DNA from: Bacteroidaceae bacterium
GTDB lineage: Bacteria; Bacteroidota; Bacteroidia; Bacteroidales; Bacteroidaceae
Assembly (NCBI GenBank): GCA_017536765.1
Contig: JAFXGV010000051.1
Coordinates: 21,383 to 85,382, forward strand
Direction: 5' to 3'
DNA: 64,000 nucleotides
The position numbers were made by a program, and so were the translations under genes. This document shows, piece by piece, positions 9,801 through 17,640 of this stretch (position 1 is the stretch's first letter; each line of letters starts with the position of its first letter). Under the pieces are notes generated by a model that was given only the letters and a program-made list of their open reading frames with translations, was not told the origin of the DNA and searched no databases.

Positions 9801-12016
9801 CCATCAACATCGGATGAGAGTAAGGCCTCAACACCGCCATCGCTCATATATACATAAACGGCATCGCCATCCATCGCTGTGCCACCGTTCTGCCCGCCAC
9901 CAAGTGCCGACATTGTGATTTCGGTGGGGAATAGGCCGGCATTGTCGCGGCCATAGAGCACTATTGTAAACGCCTGCATAGGCGCGGGGAAGGTGATATC
10001 CAAATAGACCTCGCCCACGGGATTCATTGTACCCGATTGCCATATCGAATGCCAATAGGTTGAATAATCACCATCGCAGATATCGGCCATCGGCCCCTCG
10101 GACAACTCCTGTGAATTGGTTGCAAAACAACTCTTGGTAAGAGCAAGCGGATTGCCCTCGCCATCGAAAATTTTAATTTCTCCAAGACTTATCATCGGAT
10201 AGCCTTCATACAACTGCAGGGCATCGGTGCTTGCAAGGAAGGTGAGGCGCACGCCTGCGGTGCTGCGATTAAGGGTTACAAGGCCTGTATCCCACACATA
10301 ACCGCCATAGTTTTCTACCGAACCGGGCAGGCCGTCGGCCTTGCCATAGCTTATGGGCAGTGTGCGGTACGATATCTTTGTTGAATGGAAGCGTGCTATT
10401 TCGGCATCGTACTGCGAGTAGAGCTTTACGAAATGGTCGGCCGCATATACATCGGTTTTACTCAGGGCATCGGCTATGTTTGTGGCAAGCGATTCCAGCA
10501 TTGCACGCGAGCTTTCGGGATAGGTGTTCGTGACATAGGGGTAGCTACTGAACTCCGACTCGGTCAACAAGGTGGCTACAAGCGTTTCATAATAGCCCAA
10601 TTTAGAGATTACATAATTTACCGTAGCAACCTGCAACGTTTCGGCAGCATCGTCTATCTGCGCCATTGTGGGCGATGAGCCTGCCACCATCAATTGGTTG
10701 GCGGCGCCGATTGCCGAATTCAGATTATCAATGACAGCCTGGCTGCAAGCACCATCGAAATCGCCATATTCCGCAATGTAGCTATTGGCTGCAGCAACAG
10801 CGGGCGCAAGGCGCACCTGTGCCAGTTGCGACATAGATATTGCTACCGACGACACTGTTTCGTCATACAGGTTGGCTTTGTATATGGTCCAATTAAAGCC
10901 TATGGGTAATGCATAACCGGCGGAATAGTTTCCGTTTTCGAGCGCCTCTTTCTTATCGGGTGCAAAGGTTTTTGTTTTAGATGCAACATTGTCGCGCATA
11001 TCGGCACCCACATAAAGGAGGGCGGTAACAGCATTGGTTCCTTCTATGGTTATAACATTGTAGGTACTTGTATAGCTCATTTCAAAATCGCCCGAAGCCA
11101 ATGGTGTGATGCTCACAACTGCCGCCTCGTCGAGAGAGGATGTACTATACTGCCAGCCGTTAAAGCCATTGTAATCGGCACCCGAATTCTTGAGAAAGAG
11201 GCCTACTGCGGGCCAATAAACGACGTACATATCATCGCCCACACCAAGGAACTGTACCGCATTGGCAAACGTGGCATCGGCGGTGCCGCTCTCGGCACAA
11301 TTCAGATATACCGGGCCGCTACCTGTAAATTCATCGCCATTGGATGTAGTGAACGAGGTAACGGTATTGCTCTTCATCACAAAAAGCTGCCCTTGCTGTG
11401 CTATTTCGTTTGCGGTTGTAACCACATCGCCCAATTCAAATTCACCACCTAATTCAGACGGGTTGTAGTCGTCTCCAAGCGTAACAGCAACCTTTATTGG
11501 AGCATTTTTATCTTCATTGGCACGGGTGCCCCACTCAAGCGAAAAGGCCGATACCGGCTTCATAAGTGACAACTGTATGTAGTGATACTCGGGAACTGCA
11601 CCATAAGAAGCCCACATAGAGTGGAAATAGGTGGAGTAATCGCCATCGGAAAGAGCTAAAAGGCCATCTCCATCGCTATTCCAACTGAGATTGTTGTGGT
11701 CGGCATTAGACGATGCTATGTAATTCACTTTTGTGCCATCGGCATCGTACACTGCCAGTTCCGAAAGAGCAAAGCAATAGTTGTTGCCATTGGGCTGCTC
11801 GTGGTTCTTTGTATCGAGCACAATGATGCGTATGGTCTGTGTCGTGGTGCCGGGTTCATAAACGGGTGAGGCAAATTTATAGTACTCACCGATGGCAGAG
11901 GTTGTTTCTACACCGGGGAGACCATTGACACCGGTCAGCAACACCGACCAATCCTGCGCACTCACGCCCACCGCTGCAAGCAGGGAGGCAACAATACATA
12001 ACAGATGCTTTTTCAT
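6836..12016 (-). CDS. Giant secreted CotH-family protein with discoidin-like repeats and dockerin-like segment
   Basis: A 1726-residue secreted protein with a signal peptide (about 1-20, ending GVSAQ). Three discoidin-like modules are visible through a recurring motif: DGDYSTYFHSMWAS near residue 125, DGDYSTYWHSIWQS near 652 and DGSLYTIFHSTWGS near 908. An alpha-helical FIVAR-like stretch covers about 415-540. Residues about 1040-1440 are a CotH domain, including QVKGRGNITW, KKPYRLKFADK and GPLWDFDWAFGY; CotH proteins of spores are atypical kinases, but the secreted Bacteroidetes versions are uncharacterised. At about 1452-1508 follow two Asp-rich loops, DVNRNNYVTVHD and DVDSDGFITDSD, like the paired calcium loops of type I dockerins. 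The tail, GVDGRVVRS...GIYVILGSKVVVR, resembles a sorting domain. It is first in an operon with a fucosidase, which suggests host-glycan binding. Confidence 0.82.
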   Translation of the reverse strand: MKKHLLCIVASLLAAVGVSAQDWSVLLTGVNGLPGVETTSAIGEYYKFASPVYEPGTTTQTIRIIVLDTKNHEQPNGNNYCFALSELAVYDADGTKVNYIASSNADHNNLSWNSDGDGLLALSDGDYSTYFHSMWASYGAVPEYHYIQLSLMKPVSAFSLEWGTRANEDKNAPIKVAVTLGDDYNPSELGGEFELGDVVTTANEIAQQGQLFVMKSNTVTSFTTSNGDEFTGSGPVYLNCAESGTADATFANAVQFLGVGDDMYVVYWPAVGLFLKNSGADYNGFNGWQYSTSSLDEAAVVSITPLASGDFEMSYTSTYNVITIEGTNAVTALLYVGADMRDNVASKTKTFAPDKKEALENGNYSAGYALPIGFNWTIYKANLYDETVSSVAISMSQLAQVRLAPAVAAANSYIAEYGDFDGACSQAVIDNLNSAIGAANQLMVAGSSPTMAQIDDAAETLQVATVNYVISKLGYYETLVATLLTESEFSSYPYVTNTYPESSRAMLESLATNIADALSKTDVYAADHFVKLYSQYDAEIARFHSTKISYRTLPISYGKADGLPGSVENYGGYVWDTGLVTLNRSTAGVRLTFLASTDALQLYEGYPMISLGEIKIFDGEGNPLALTKSCFATNSQELSEGPMADICDGDYSTYWHSIWQSGTMNPVGEVYLDITFPAPMQAFTIVLYGRDNAGLFPTEITMSALGGGQNGGTAMDGDAVYVYMSDGGVEALLSSDVDGNYYTEGDFLCFPMKSGDVIYYASQEYDSISTVAPALPELTSYKFNNKYNPTLFVDVEAAAIEENIYLPVNAIGKWLTASFQLSDDKAVAYVGDVLQQSKVTRQSFASPVTYTVTYPGYNRVNGMVKVQDAVWEYSGGEETMMSLTADMLSTNKPSTSPSEGVSSLLDGSLYTIFHSTWGSANDATINVDAYIDVALPVSAENIKLYYQCRPQSGYNPLVLELYGGNDNGDWELVRTLTTADGMPTGGSGQQYNSPVIPFGTEYTKLRILQTSGEYSKNHMALSEMRLYEVSGIDSVLVSDAVYETKRVPFGRNYNVEIDWLTDNAISAPRIDIDIEGGLSVTSKETYLNANFRITGYGVYDNFEDSVQVKGRGNITWGYAKKPYRLKFADKVKPFGLTKGKSWVLLANAQEGSMLANAAAMKIGQMVGAQFTNHIIPVELYMNGVYMGSYMFSEHVSMSNNSVDVDEEVGYLLELDSYYDEDYKFKSTYYSMPVNVKEPDLTEYTKPAAADRLVLIRNDFNALDTAVYHGNSLDDILDYDAFARFMLTNDLVNNQEIGHPKSTYLFKEELENPESKIKFGPLWDFDWAFGYESTRNYCTSDYTTSVFNYSMSTYPGYKMLKEMMSNTTVQKYYYKVWTEFMNNNSLAEFNDYMDSYFAFANSSFLNNYILWGDGDDYANICGRTKSWISNRAEYLYGNLTEYGLDEFLYPLVADVNRNNYVTVHDVAITTAYLNSNTHKSFTYSKADVDSDGFITDSDVLAIESAAADADVLSAMDYYNTPLAIGELYVNNFELVMNEDYQLPLNLNCYSNENYKAMQLDITVPDGVMIFDATAAGSLTDHRVSLTQRDMTTYRLIIYSGSDSMFATENGDAVVNLTLNSYAVVPEEERVISISNVLAVDEATEELRLNDVVATFGVATNIYDIAAPTASVKGGDGYITIAALTAQQVYVYGVDGRVVRSLNVPVGTIRVELPAGIYVILGSKVVVR

Positions 12017-12151
12017 ATCTTTTTGTTTTTTATTTTACAATATTCGGGCACTGCTCACTGCAATGTGCACAGCTACCAATGTACAAAGAAAATAAACATT
12101 TGTTATATATAATTATATTTTAATATTTTTTTAGTAAAAAGTAGGTAAATG

Positions 12152-12184
12152 CTTGCAAACTATCGGCAGAATTAAGTAATTTTG
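12152..12184 (+). promoter_or_regulatory. serB promoter
   Basis: CTTG (12152-12155) and TAATTTTG (12177-12184) are separated by 21 bases, an exact fit to the Bacteroidetes promoter. The TTG inside the -7 box is in frame with serB but cannot be its start. The -7 position places transcription start near 12190 and translation at ATG 12212. Confidence 0.75.
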
Positions 12185-12211
12185 GATAATTTAGAACAAA
12201 TAAGAAGAACA

Positions 12212-13441
12212 ATGACCAAAGAACTTATACTCATAAGAATTACAGGTGAGGACCGCCCCGGGCTCACCGCATCCATAATGTCGGTGCTTTCGAGATACGA
12301 TGTGACGATTCTCGACATAGGACAAGCCGACATACACAGCACTCTGTCGCTTGGAATACTCATAAGAGTAATTGAGGAGAATTCGGGGCACGTGATGAAG
12401 GAGTTGCTTTTCAAGGCAAGCGAGCTTGGCATAAACATAAAGTTCTTCCCTGTGGAGGCCGACGACTACGAGGCGTGGGTAAAACGCCAAGGAAAGAACC
12501 GCTACATCATCACACTGCTGGGGCGCAAATTGTCTGCAGCGCAAATTGAGGCGGTTACCCACCTTATTGCCGAGCAGGGGCTTAACATAGACTCCATACG
12601 CCGTCTGTCGGGCCGCATATCCATAGACGAACCCAAGAAGAATGTGCGTGCCTGCATAGAATTCTCGGTGCGCGGCACGCCTAACGACCGCAATGTTATG
12701 CAGGCCGAACTGCTGCGCCTGTCAAGCGAGATGGGGATGGACTGTTCGTTCCAGATAGACAATATGTACCGCCGTATGCGCCGCCTCATATGCTTTGATA
12801 TGGATTCTACGCTCATACAAACCGAGGTTATCGACGAACTTGCAATGCGTGCAGGCGTGGGTGACAAGGTGAAGGAAATCACAGAGCGGGCAATGCGCGG
12901 CGAGATAGATTTCAAGGAGAGCTTCACCGAGCGTGTGGCGCTGCTCAAGGGGCTCGACTCGTCGGTAATGCGCGAAATAGCCGAGAACCTACCCATAACC
13001 GAGGGGGTGGACCGCCTTATGTATGTACTCAAACGCTATGGCTATAAAATCGCCATTTTATCGGGAGGTTTCACCTATTTCGGCGAGTATCTGCAAAAGC
13101 GATACGGCATAGATTACGTGTACGCCAACGAACTTGAGATAGACGAGAACGGCAAGCTCACAGGCCGCTACTTGGGTGAGATTGTAGATGGGCGCCGCAA
13201 GGCCGAACTGCTGAAGCTCATTGCACAGGTGGAGAAGGTGGATATTGCACAAACCATTGCCGTGGGTGATGGCGCCAACGACCTTCCTATGCTCAGCGAG
13301 GCCGGTTTGGGAATAGCATTCCACGCAAAACCACGTGTGGTAGCCAACGCACAGCAGGCAATCAACACCATAGGACTCGACGGCGTGCTCTATTTCCTTG
13401 GTTTCAAGGATTCATACCTTGACGAGAAGGGGCGCGAGTAA
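12212..13441 (+). CDS. serB: Phosphoserine phosphatase with N-terminal ACT domains
   Basis: A cytoplasmic 409-residue enzyme that removes phosphate from O-phospho-L-serine, the last step of serine biosynthesis. Residues 1 to about 175 contain two ACT-like regulatory domains (first begins LILIRITGEDRPGLTASI), likely to sense serine or another amino acid. The HAD domain follows: DMDST at 196-200 gives Asp196 (nucleophile) and Asp198, SGG at 284-286 binds phosphate, and GDGAND at 352-357 binds magnesium. I chose ATG 12212 rather than the in-frame TTG 12182, because the TTG lies in the predicted -7 box. The length agrees with ACT-fused SerB of Bacteroidetes. Monocistronic, ended by a bidirectional terminator. 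Confidence 0.95.
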   Translation: MTKELILIRITGEDRPGLTASIMSVLSRYDVTILDIGQADIHSTLSLGILIRVIEENSGHVMKELLFKASELGINIKFFPVEADDYEAWVKRQGKNRYIITLLGRKLSAAQIEAVTHLIAEQGLNIDSIRRLSGRISIDEPKKNVRACIEFSVRGTPNDRNVMQAELLRLSSEMGMDCSFQIDNMYRRMRRLICFDMDSTLIQTEVIDELAMRAGVGDKVKEITERAMRGEIDFKESFTERVALLKGLDSSVMREIAENLPITEGVDRLMYVLKRYGYKIAILSGGFTYFGEYLQKRYGIDYVYANELEIDENGKLTGRYLGEIVDGRRKAELLKLIAQVEKVDIAQTIAVGDGANDLPMLSEAGLGIAFHAKPRVVANAQQAINTIGLDGVLYFLGFKDSYLDEKGRE

Positions 13442-13449
13442 CAGGTATC

Positions 13450-13489
13450 CATAGAAAACGGCAGGCCGAACAGCCTGCCGTTTTCTATG
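13450..13489. terminator. Bidirectional terminator between serB and the CPBP gene
   Basis: A perfect 17-base stem pairs 13450-13466 with 13473-13489 (loop CGAACA). A and T runs on both arms fit termination of both convergent genes. Confidence 0.85.
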
Positions 13490-13501
13490 AACTACATTCA
13501 C

Positions 13502-14119
13502 CTAAATGGGGAACCATATAAACACTGCCACATCCCACAGTGCGTGCGAAAGGATTATTGCACCAAAGCGTTGCGGGAAAAGACGATATAGCAAACCCCA
13601 CACAAAGCCGGCAACCAAGGCCGCCATTGTGAGCATAAAATTGCACGAGCCCGCGTGAACAAGAGCATACACGGCGGTTGTGACAAGGAAACCCACATTG
13701 GGGGTTATGCATTCCGACAGAGTGCGCTGCACATAACCACGCCAAAAAATCTCCTCGGCAGGGCCTATTATAAATAGCATAAGCAGCGTGAGCAGCCACG
13801 GCGACTCACCATCCTTCATCCCATAGATTACATCGACCTGCGGGCGGGCAAAGTCGAAGAGCAGTTGCGACACCTTGTCGCCCACCCAAAAGACGAGCCA
13901 AAGGGCAACAGCTATTGCCACGCCAAGCAACACCTCGCCAAGCGAGAAACGGATACCGCGCCACCACCCCGGGCGGAATATGGTAGAAAGCAGCGAGAGC
14001 GTTGCAGCCGAAGCTGTCATCGCCCACCAGAAGTTCACATAAGGCGCCGTGAGCGGAGAGAACATCACGGTCCAAAGCATGGCCGCAAGAACTATGGTAA
14101 AAACAAGCCTCTTCATCAT
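13502..14119 (-). CDS. CPBP family intramembrane glutamic endopeptidase (CAAX/Abi type)
   Basis: A 205-residue polytopic membrane protein with hydrophobic segments throughout. The family signature is present: EEIFWRG with Glu122, Glu123 and Arg127, His155 in YALVHAG, and SHALWD with His192 and Asp196. These residues form the active site of CPBP (Rce1-like) intramembrane proteases. Its substrate is unknown; bacterial members are linked to prenyl-protein processing, bacteriocin immunity or peptide maturation. It overlaps the end of menA by 4 bases (ATGA), so the two are translationally coupled. That neighbour handles prenyl substrates, but a functional link is only suggestive. Confidence 0.85.
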   Translation of the reverse strand: MMKRLVFTIVLAAMLWTVMFSPLTAPYVNFWWAMTASAATLSLLSTIFRPGWWRGIRFSLGEVLLGVAIAVALWLVFWVGDKVSQLLFDFARPQVDVIYGMKDGESPWLLTLLMLFIIGPAEEIFWRGYVQRTLSECITPNVGFLVTTAVYALVHAGSCNFMLTMAALVAGFVWGLLYRLFPQRFGAIILSHALWDVAVFIWFPI

Positions 14120-15006
14120 ACCAATGCAGCAACTGCAAGTGAAACGGAAAGGAGCAGACTGAACATAAGCTGCAGCATTGCCGTGCCCTCATCTACCCCC
14201 ACAAGCGCCTTGCTGCCTGCCGACAGGAAGGCCACTGCCCTGCGGGAATTGTCCACCGCAGGCTTGAGCGCAAGCAGCACTGCCACCGACCATATGGGGA
14301 AAATACCATACACGGCGCCCGCAACCACCCACACAAACGGGAAGAACATCTCCAGGCAATAGAGAACGGCCGACACCTTTTTGCCTGCAAGCATAGCAAA
14401 CGTGTGAATGCCGGCACGTTTGTCGTGCTCAATGTCGCGCATATTATTCACGTGCAAAATACCCATAGTTATAAAGCCGATGGGAATGGCGAGCCACAAG
14501 ACCTCGATGCGCACACTGCCTGTGGCCACATATGATGCGCCCAACAGAGGCAGCAATGAGTATGTGAGAAAAATATCCACATCGCCAAGCGCGTGGTATT
14601 TGAGCCAGGGATAAAGCAGTGTGAGAGCGGCACCGGCAAAACCGAAATAGAGCACCGGCAACCCAGTGCAACAAAGCAGCAGCAATCCCGACAGCACGGC
14701 AACGGCAAGAAGACCTATGGCAAGCGAACGTATCTCACGGGGAGCGAACTCACCGCTTGTCATAGAGGTGCCGCCAACGGTATCGTCCCTGTCAACACCC
14801 TTTATGTAATCGAAATAGTCGCTCCAGGTATTTCCTGCCGCGTGAAATACTATCACATTGAGCAGCGTCCACACCGATATGAGCCAATCCACTTCGTACC
14901 CGCGCCAAAAGAGATAGGCAACAGCAACCACCACCGGCATTGCCGATGCGGGGAACGACCACGGGCGTGTGGCTATGAGCCAGCTTTTGAAACTGTGTTT
15001 TTGCAT
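14116..15006 (-). CDS. menA: 1,4-dihydroxy-2-naphthoate prenyltransferase (UbiA family)
   Basis: A 296-residue membrane enzyme that attaches the polyprenyl side chain to 1,4-dihydroxy-2-naphthoate, making demethylmenaquinone. Both Asp-rich motifs of the UbiA superfamily are present: Asn59-x3-Asp63-x3-Asp67 in NTWSDYFDYIKGVD, and Asn188-x2-Asp191-x3-Asp195 in NMRDIEHD, which together bind the magnesium-diphosphate of the prenyl donor. About eight or nine hydrophobic helices are visible. DDTVGGTSMTSGEF after the first motif is typical of MenA, which argues against UbiA or haem O synthase. Menaquinone is the main quinone in Bacteroidales. The gene overlaps the following CPBP protease gene. Confidence 0.9.
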   Translation of the reverse strand: MQKHSFKSWLIATRPWSFPASAMPVVVAVAYLFWRGYEVDWLISVWTLLNVIVFHAAGNTWSDYFDYIKGVDRDDTVGGTSMTSGEFAPREIRSLAIGLLAVAVLSGLLLLCCTGLPVLYFGFAGAALTLLYPWLKYHALGDVDIFLTYSLLPLLGASYVATGSVRIEVLWLAIPIGFITMGILHVNNMRDIEHDKRAGIHTFAMLAGKKVSAVLYCLEMFFPFVWVVAGAVYGIFPIWSVAVLLALKPAVDNSRRAVAFLSAGSKALVGVDEGTAMLQLMFSLLLSVSLAVAALV

Positions 15007-15044
15007 ATTCGTTTGTAATTTATGTATTAGTAAAGGATATAAAA

Positions 15045-15084
15045 CAAAAAAAAATCCCCGACAATCTTGTGATTATCGAGGATT
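15045..15084 (-). terminator. Terminator of tRNA-Pro
   Basis: On the minus strand the arms 15071-15084 and 15053-15066 pair over 14 positions, apart from one or two imperfect pairs, and are followed by a T-rich run (complement of 15045-15054). Confidence 0.8.
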
Positions 15085-15093
15085 CCAGACTTG

Positions 15094-15168
15094 TCGGGAT
15101 GACTGGATTCGAACCAGCGACACCACGCCCCCCAGACGTGTACTCTAACCGGGCTGAGCTACATCCCG
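15094..15168 (-). tRNA. tRNA-Pro (GGG anticodon)
   Basis: A 75-nt tRNA on the minus strand. The acceptor stem CGGGATG (15162-15168) pairs with CATCCCG (15095-15101), with discriminator A at 15094 and no encoded CCA. The D arm contains GTAGCTCAGCCCGGTTAGAGTAC. The anticodon stem CACGT/GCGTG encloses the loop CTGGGGG, giving anticodon GGG for proline. The T arm contains GGTTCGAATCC. A consensus promoter (15193-15222) and a terminator (15045-15084) flank it, so it is a single-gene unit. Confidence 0.95.
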
Positions 15169-15192
15169 CGACTTTTTGTCTGTTTGCGAGTG

Positions 15193-15222
15193 CAAAGGTA
15201 CATCTTTTTTATCAATATGCAA
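15193..15222 (-). promoter_or_regulatory. Promoter of tRNA-Pro
   Basis: On the minus strand TTG (complement of 15220-15222), a 19-base spacer and TACCTTTG (complement of 15193-15200) match the Bacteroidetes consensus exactly. The start point would be about 20 bases before the mature tRNA. Confidence 0.85.
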
Positions 15223-15295
15223 GCATCTTTTGAAAAAATATCTTCAAAATTTTCATTTTATATCAAAAACAGGCCGAAAAGACCGTGCCGACGGT

Positions 15296-17071
15296 CTATT
15301 TTTCCCCAACGGCAGCACTCTGCACCCGGCGCAACACGCGCAACCAATTGCCGCCCCATATTTTTTCTATCTCGCCAAGCGAGAAGCCGCGGCGCAACAA
15401 TTCGCGAGTGACATTGCGCAGCTGCGATGCGTCGGCACAACCAACAATGCCGCCGTCGCCGTCGAAATCGGTGCCTATGCCCACGTGGTCTATGCCGGCT
15501 ACATCTATTGCGTGCAGCAGGTGGTGAATAAAGTCGTCGAGGGTGGCTGCGCCCTCCTCGCACAAGAAACCGCTGTACATTGTCACCTGCACCACACCAC
15601 CTTTTGCAGCAAGGGCGCGCATCTGCCCGTCGGTGAGGTTGCGCGGGTGGTTGCAAAGCGCACGGCACGACGAGTGGGAGCACACCACGGGCTGCACGCT
15701 TGCCTGCAATGTGGCATAAAAGGTGTTCTCGGCTGCGTGGGAGAGGTCTATGAGCATACCCACACGGTTCATTTCGGCCACCACCCTGCGACCGAACTCG
15801 CTGAGGCCGCCGTGTTCGCCTGCCCCGCGTGCCGAATCGCAAATATCGTTGTCGCCGTTGTGGCACAGAGTCATATAAACCACTCCCCTGCGACGAAAAC
15901 GCTCTATGTTTTCAATATCACCACCTATTGCGTAACCGTTCTCTATGCCAAGCATTATAACCTTTTTGCCTTCGTTTTTAAGGCGCCACAAATGGGCGGG
16001 GTTGTCGGTTATTGCCACATATGAGCTATTGGCCGCCACACGCTCCTCTATACCCTGCAACAGGGCGCAAGCCTTTGCGGTGGCTGCGGCAAGAGAACCC
16101 TCATCGCGGGCCTCTTGTTTAAGGTATGCCACCATAGTAACCACATCAAGGGCACCCTCGTGCATCTTGTGCAAATCGACGAGGGCTCGGGTACTGCGCT
16201 CTTCCAAAGCGTAACCGCCGCAAAAGAGCATTGGTGTATCGCAGTGGGAATCTATGGAGAGTATTTTTGAGTGTATATCCTTTGCAGCTTGGTACAGCTG
16301 CGCCTCGCCCACCAGCCAATGGAACAGCGGCAGCATACAGCGGTTGTCGTCTTTGAGAATAAAGGTTTCAGGGTGCCACTGCACACCTATTATGGAGCGG
16401 CCGTCGGTAGCCTCCATTGCCTCTATCACCCCATCGATGGCAACGGCCGATACCGCAAAGCCTTGTGGCACACGGCTCACTGCCTGATGATGGAAGGTGT
16501 TCACAAAGAGACTCTTTTCACCGAATATTTTTGCAAGACGACTCCCCTCTTCTATGTTTACCCAATGGGTGGCCACACCACGCTCTTCGGCCTGGTCGTG
16601 GTTAAGCAGATTGCTGCCGAGAGCTGCGTATATATCCTGGTGCACGCTGCCCCCAAGCGCCGCAGCAAGAGTCTGTATGCCACGGCATATTCCCAAGATG
16701 GGGAGCCCACGATCGACGGCAAGCAAGGTGAGCATAAGCTCCTGTTCGTCGCGTGTGGGGTTTATTGTGTGGAGCAGGTCGTAGCGGGGTTCCTCGCCCA
16801 TATAACGGGGATCTATGTCGGCACCGCCCGACAGCAGCAGGCCGTCGAGCGTGGAGAGCAGTTCCACCAAAGCATCGCGATTGGCATATGGCGGAACAAT
16901 CACAGGCGAGCCGCCTGCGGCAAGCACCGATGCATAGTAGCCCTCGGCAAGAGTGGAGAGGCGTTCATTGGTGTAGTTGGCAGTAATGCCTATTATGGGG
17001 CGACGACAGCCCACGGGGTATGTTTTATGCAGGGCTGCATATTCGGCCTGCAGGTTGAATTTATCGTTCAT
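15296..17071 (-). CDS. Fused class I glutamine amidotransferase-like (C26) hydrolase and M19 dipeptidase
   Basis: A 591-residue protein of two complete enzyme domains. Residues about 20-255 match gamma-glutamyl-gamma-aminobutyrate hydrolases/peptidase C26 (PuuD-like): Cys129 in LGICRGIQ, and His233 and Glu235 in QWHPE. Residues about 265-591 match membrane (renal-type) dipeptidase M19: the metal motif His276-x-Asp278 in SIDSHCDTP, then GIENGYAI, DLSHA, CSHSSCRA and GIGTDFDGDGG. One domain would cut gamma-glutamyl bonds and the other dipeptides such as Cys-Gly, so a two-step salvage of gamma-glutamyl peptides is plausible but inferred. No signal peptide is seen with ATG 17071. An upstream in-frame extension to 17128 is rejected because a -7 box and a terminator lie in it. 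Confidence 0.88.
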   Translation of the reverse strand: MNDKFNLQAEYAALHKTYPVGCRRPIIGITANYTNERLSTLAEGYYASVLAAGGSPVIVPPYANRDALVELLSTLDGLLLSGGADIDPRYMGEEPRYDLLHTINPTRDEQELMLTLLAVDRGLPILGICRGIQTLAAALGGSVHQDIYAALGSNLLNHDQAEERGVATHWVNIEEGSRLAKIFGEKSLFVNTFHHQAVSRVPQGFAVSAVAIDGVIEAMEATDGRSIIGVQWHPETFILKDDNRCMLPLFHWLVGEAQLYQAAKDIHSKILSIDSHCDTPMLFCGGYALEERSTRALVDLHKMHEGALDVVTMVAYLKQEARDEGSLAAATAKACALLQGIEERVAANSSYVAITDNPAHLWRLKNEGKKVIMLGIENGYAIGGDIENIERFRRRGVVYMTLCHNGDNDICDSARGAGEHGGLSEFGRRVVAEMNRVGMLIDLSHAAENTFYATLQASVQPVVCSHSSCRALCNHPRNLTDGQMRALAAKGGVVQVTMYSGFLCEEGAATLDDFIHHLLHAIDVAGIDHVGIGTDFDGDGGIVGCADASQLRNVTRELLRRGFSLGEIEKIWGGNWLRVLRRVQSAAVGEK

Positions 17072-17089
17072 AGCTGTTCGTTTATAGCG

Positions 17090-17097
17090 CGAAGATA
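17090..17097 (-). promoter_or_regulatory. Predicted -7 box of the C26-M19 fusion gene
   Basis: TATCTTCG on the minus strand lies 18 bases before ATG 17071. No clear TTG occurs at -33, where the terminator of the preceding gene sits. This box decides in favour of the downstream start. Confidence 0.5.
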
Positions 17098-17148
17098 GTA
17101 AACAGATAAAAAAAGCGTACCGCAGCACGCTTTTTTTATCTGTTTACT
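17097..17148 (-). terminator. Terminator after the Lrp-type gene
   Basis: A perfect 22-base stem pairs 17097-17118 with 17127-17148 (8-base loop). It contains the stop codon of the Lrp-type gene and a seven-base A/T run in each arm. Its distal end touches the -7 box of the next gene. Confidence 0.75.
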
Positions 17149-17611
17149 CCATTGGAAGATTTCGTTTGATGCTGTTGTCGAGCATTATCATTGTTTCGGT
17201 ACTCACGACACCCGGGATATCCTGTATCGAGCCGTTGAGCAGCTGCATCAGGTGCTCATTGTCGTGGGCATACATCTTCACGAGTATCGAATATGGGCCT
17301 GTGGTGTAGCAGCACTCCACAACCTCAGGGATATTATGCAGGCGTTTGACAACCTCTTTATACATAGAGCCCTTTTCGAGGCGTATTCCTATGTATGTGC
17401 AGGTTTTATAACCTAACATACGAACATCGATCTCGTAGCTTGAGCCCGATATTATGCCCATATCTATGAGATGCTGCACGCGCAAGTGAATGGCTGCACG
17501 AGACACACCACACATTTCCGCCACGTTGCGGAAGGGAATGCGCGCATCCTTGGATATGATACTGAGGATTTTGAGGTCGAGGTTATCTACTTTGCAATCT
17601 GTGGTTTTCAT
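17144..17611 (-). CDS. Lrp/AsnC family transcriptional regulator
   Basis: A 155-residue DNA-binding protein. Residues about 8-60 form the winged helix-turn-helix (LDLKILSIISKDARIPFRNVAEMCGVSRAAIHLRVQHL). Residues about 70-150 form the RAM/AsnC ligand-binding domain, including GYKTCTYIGIRLEKG and VECCYTTGPYSILVKMYA, which typically binds amino acids and drives octamer assembly. The length is standard. It follows two FKBP isomerase genes on the same strand (29-base gap), so it is probably the last gene of their unit. It might also control the adjacent dipeptidase fusion gene 72 bases downstream; nothing in the sequence proves this. Confidence 0.93.
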   Translation of the reverse strand: MKTTDCKVDNLDLKILSIISKDARIPFRNVAEMCGVSRAAIHLRVQHLIDMGIISGSSYEIDVRMLGYKTCTYIGIRLEKGSMYKEVVKRLHNIPEVVECCYTTGPYSILVKMYAHDNEHLMQLLNGSIQDIPGVVSTETMIMLDNSIKRNLPME

Positions 17612-17640
17612 AAGTTTTTTCGTTTACACGGCTGTGCCGT

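Noticed and set aside
12182..12211. TTG start for serB, ten codons upstream of the ATG
   Set aside because: The TTG lies inside the TAATTTTG promoter box, so it would be at or before the transcription start.
15258..15866. Arg-rich frame antisense/shifted to the M19 domain
   Set aside because: Arg/Pro-rich translation typical of the wrong frame in GC-rich codons.
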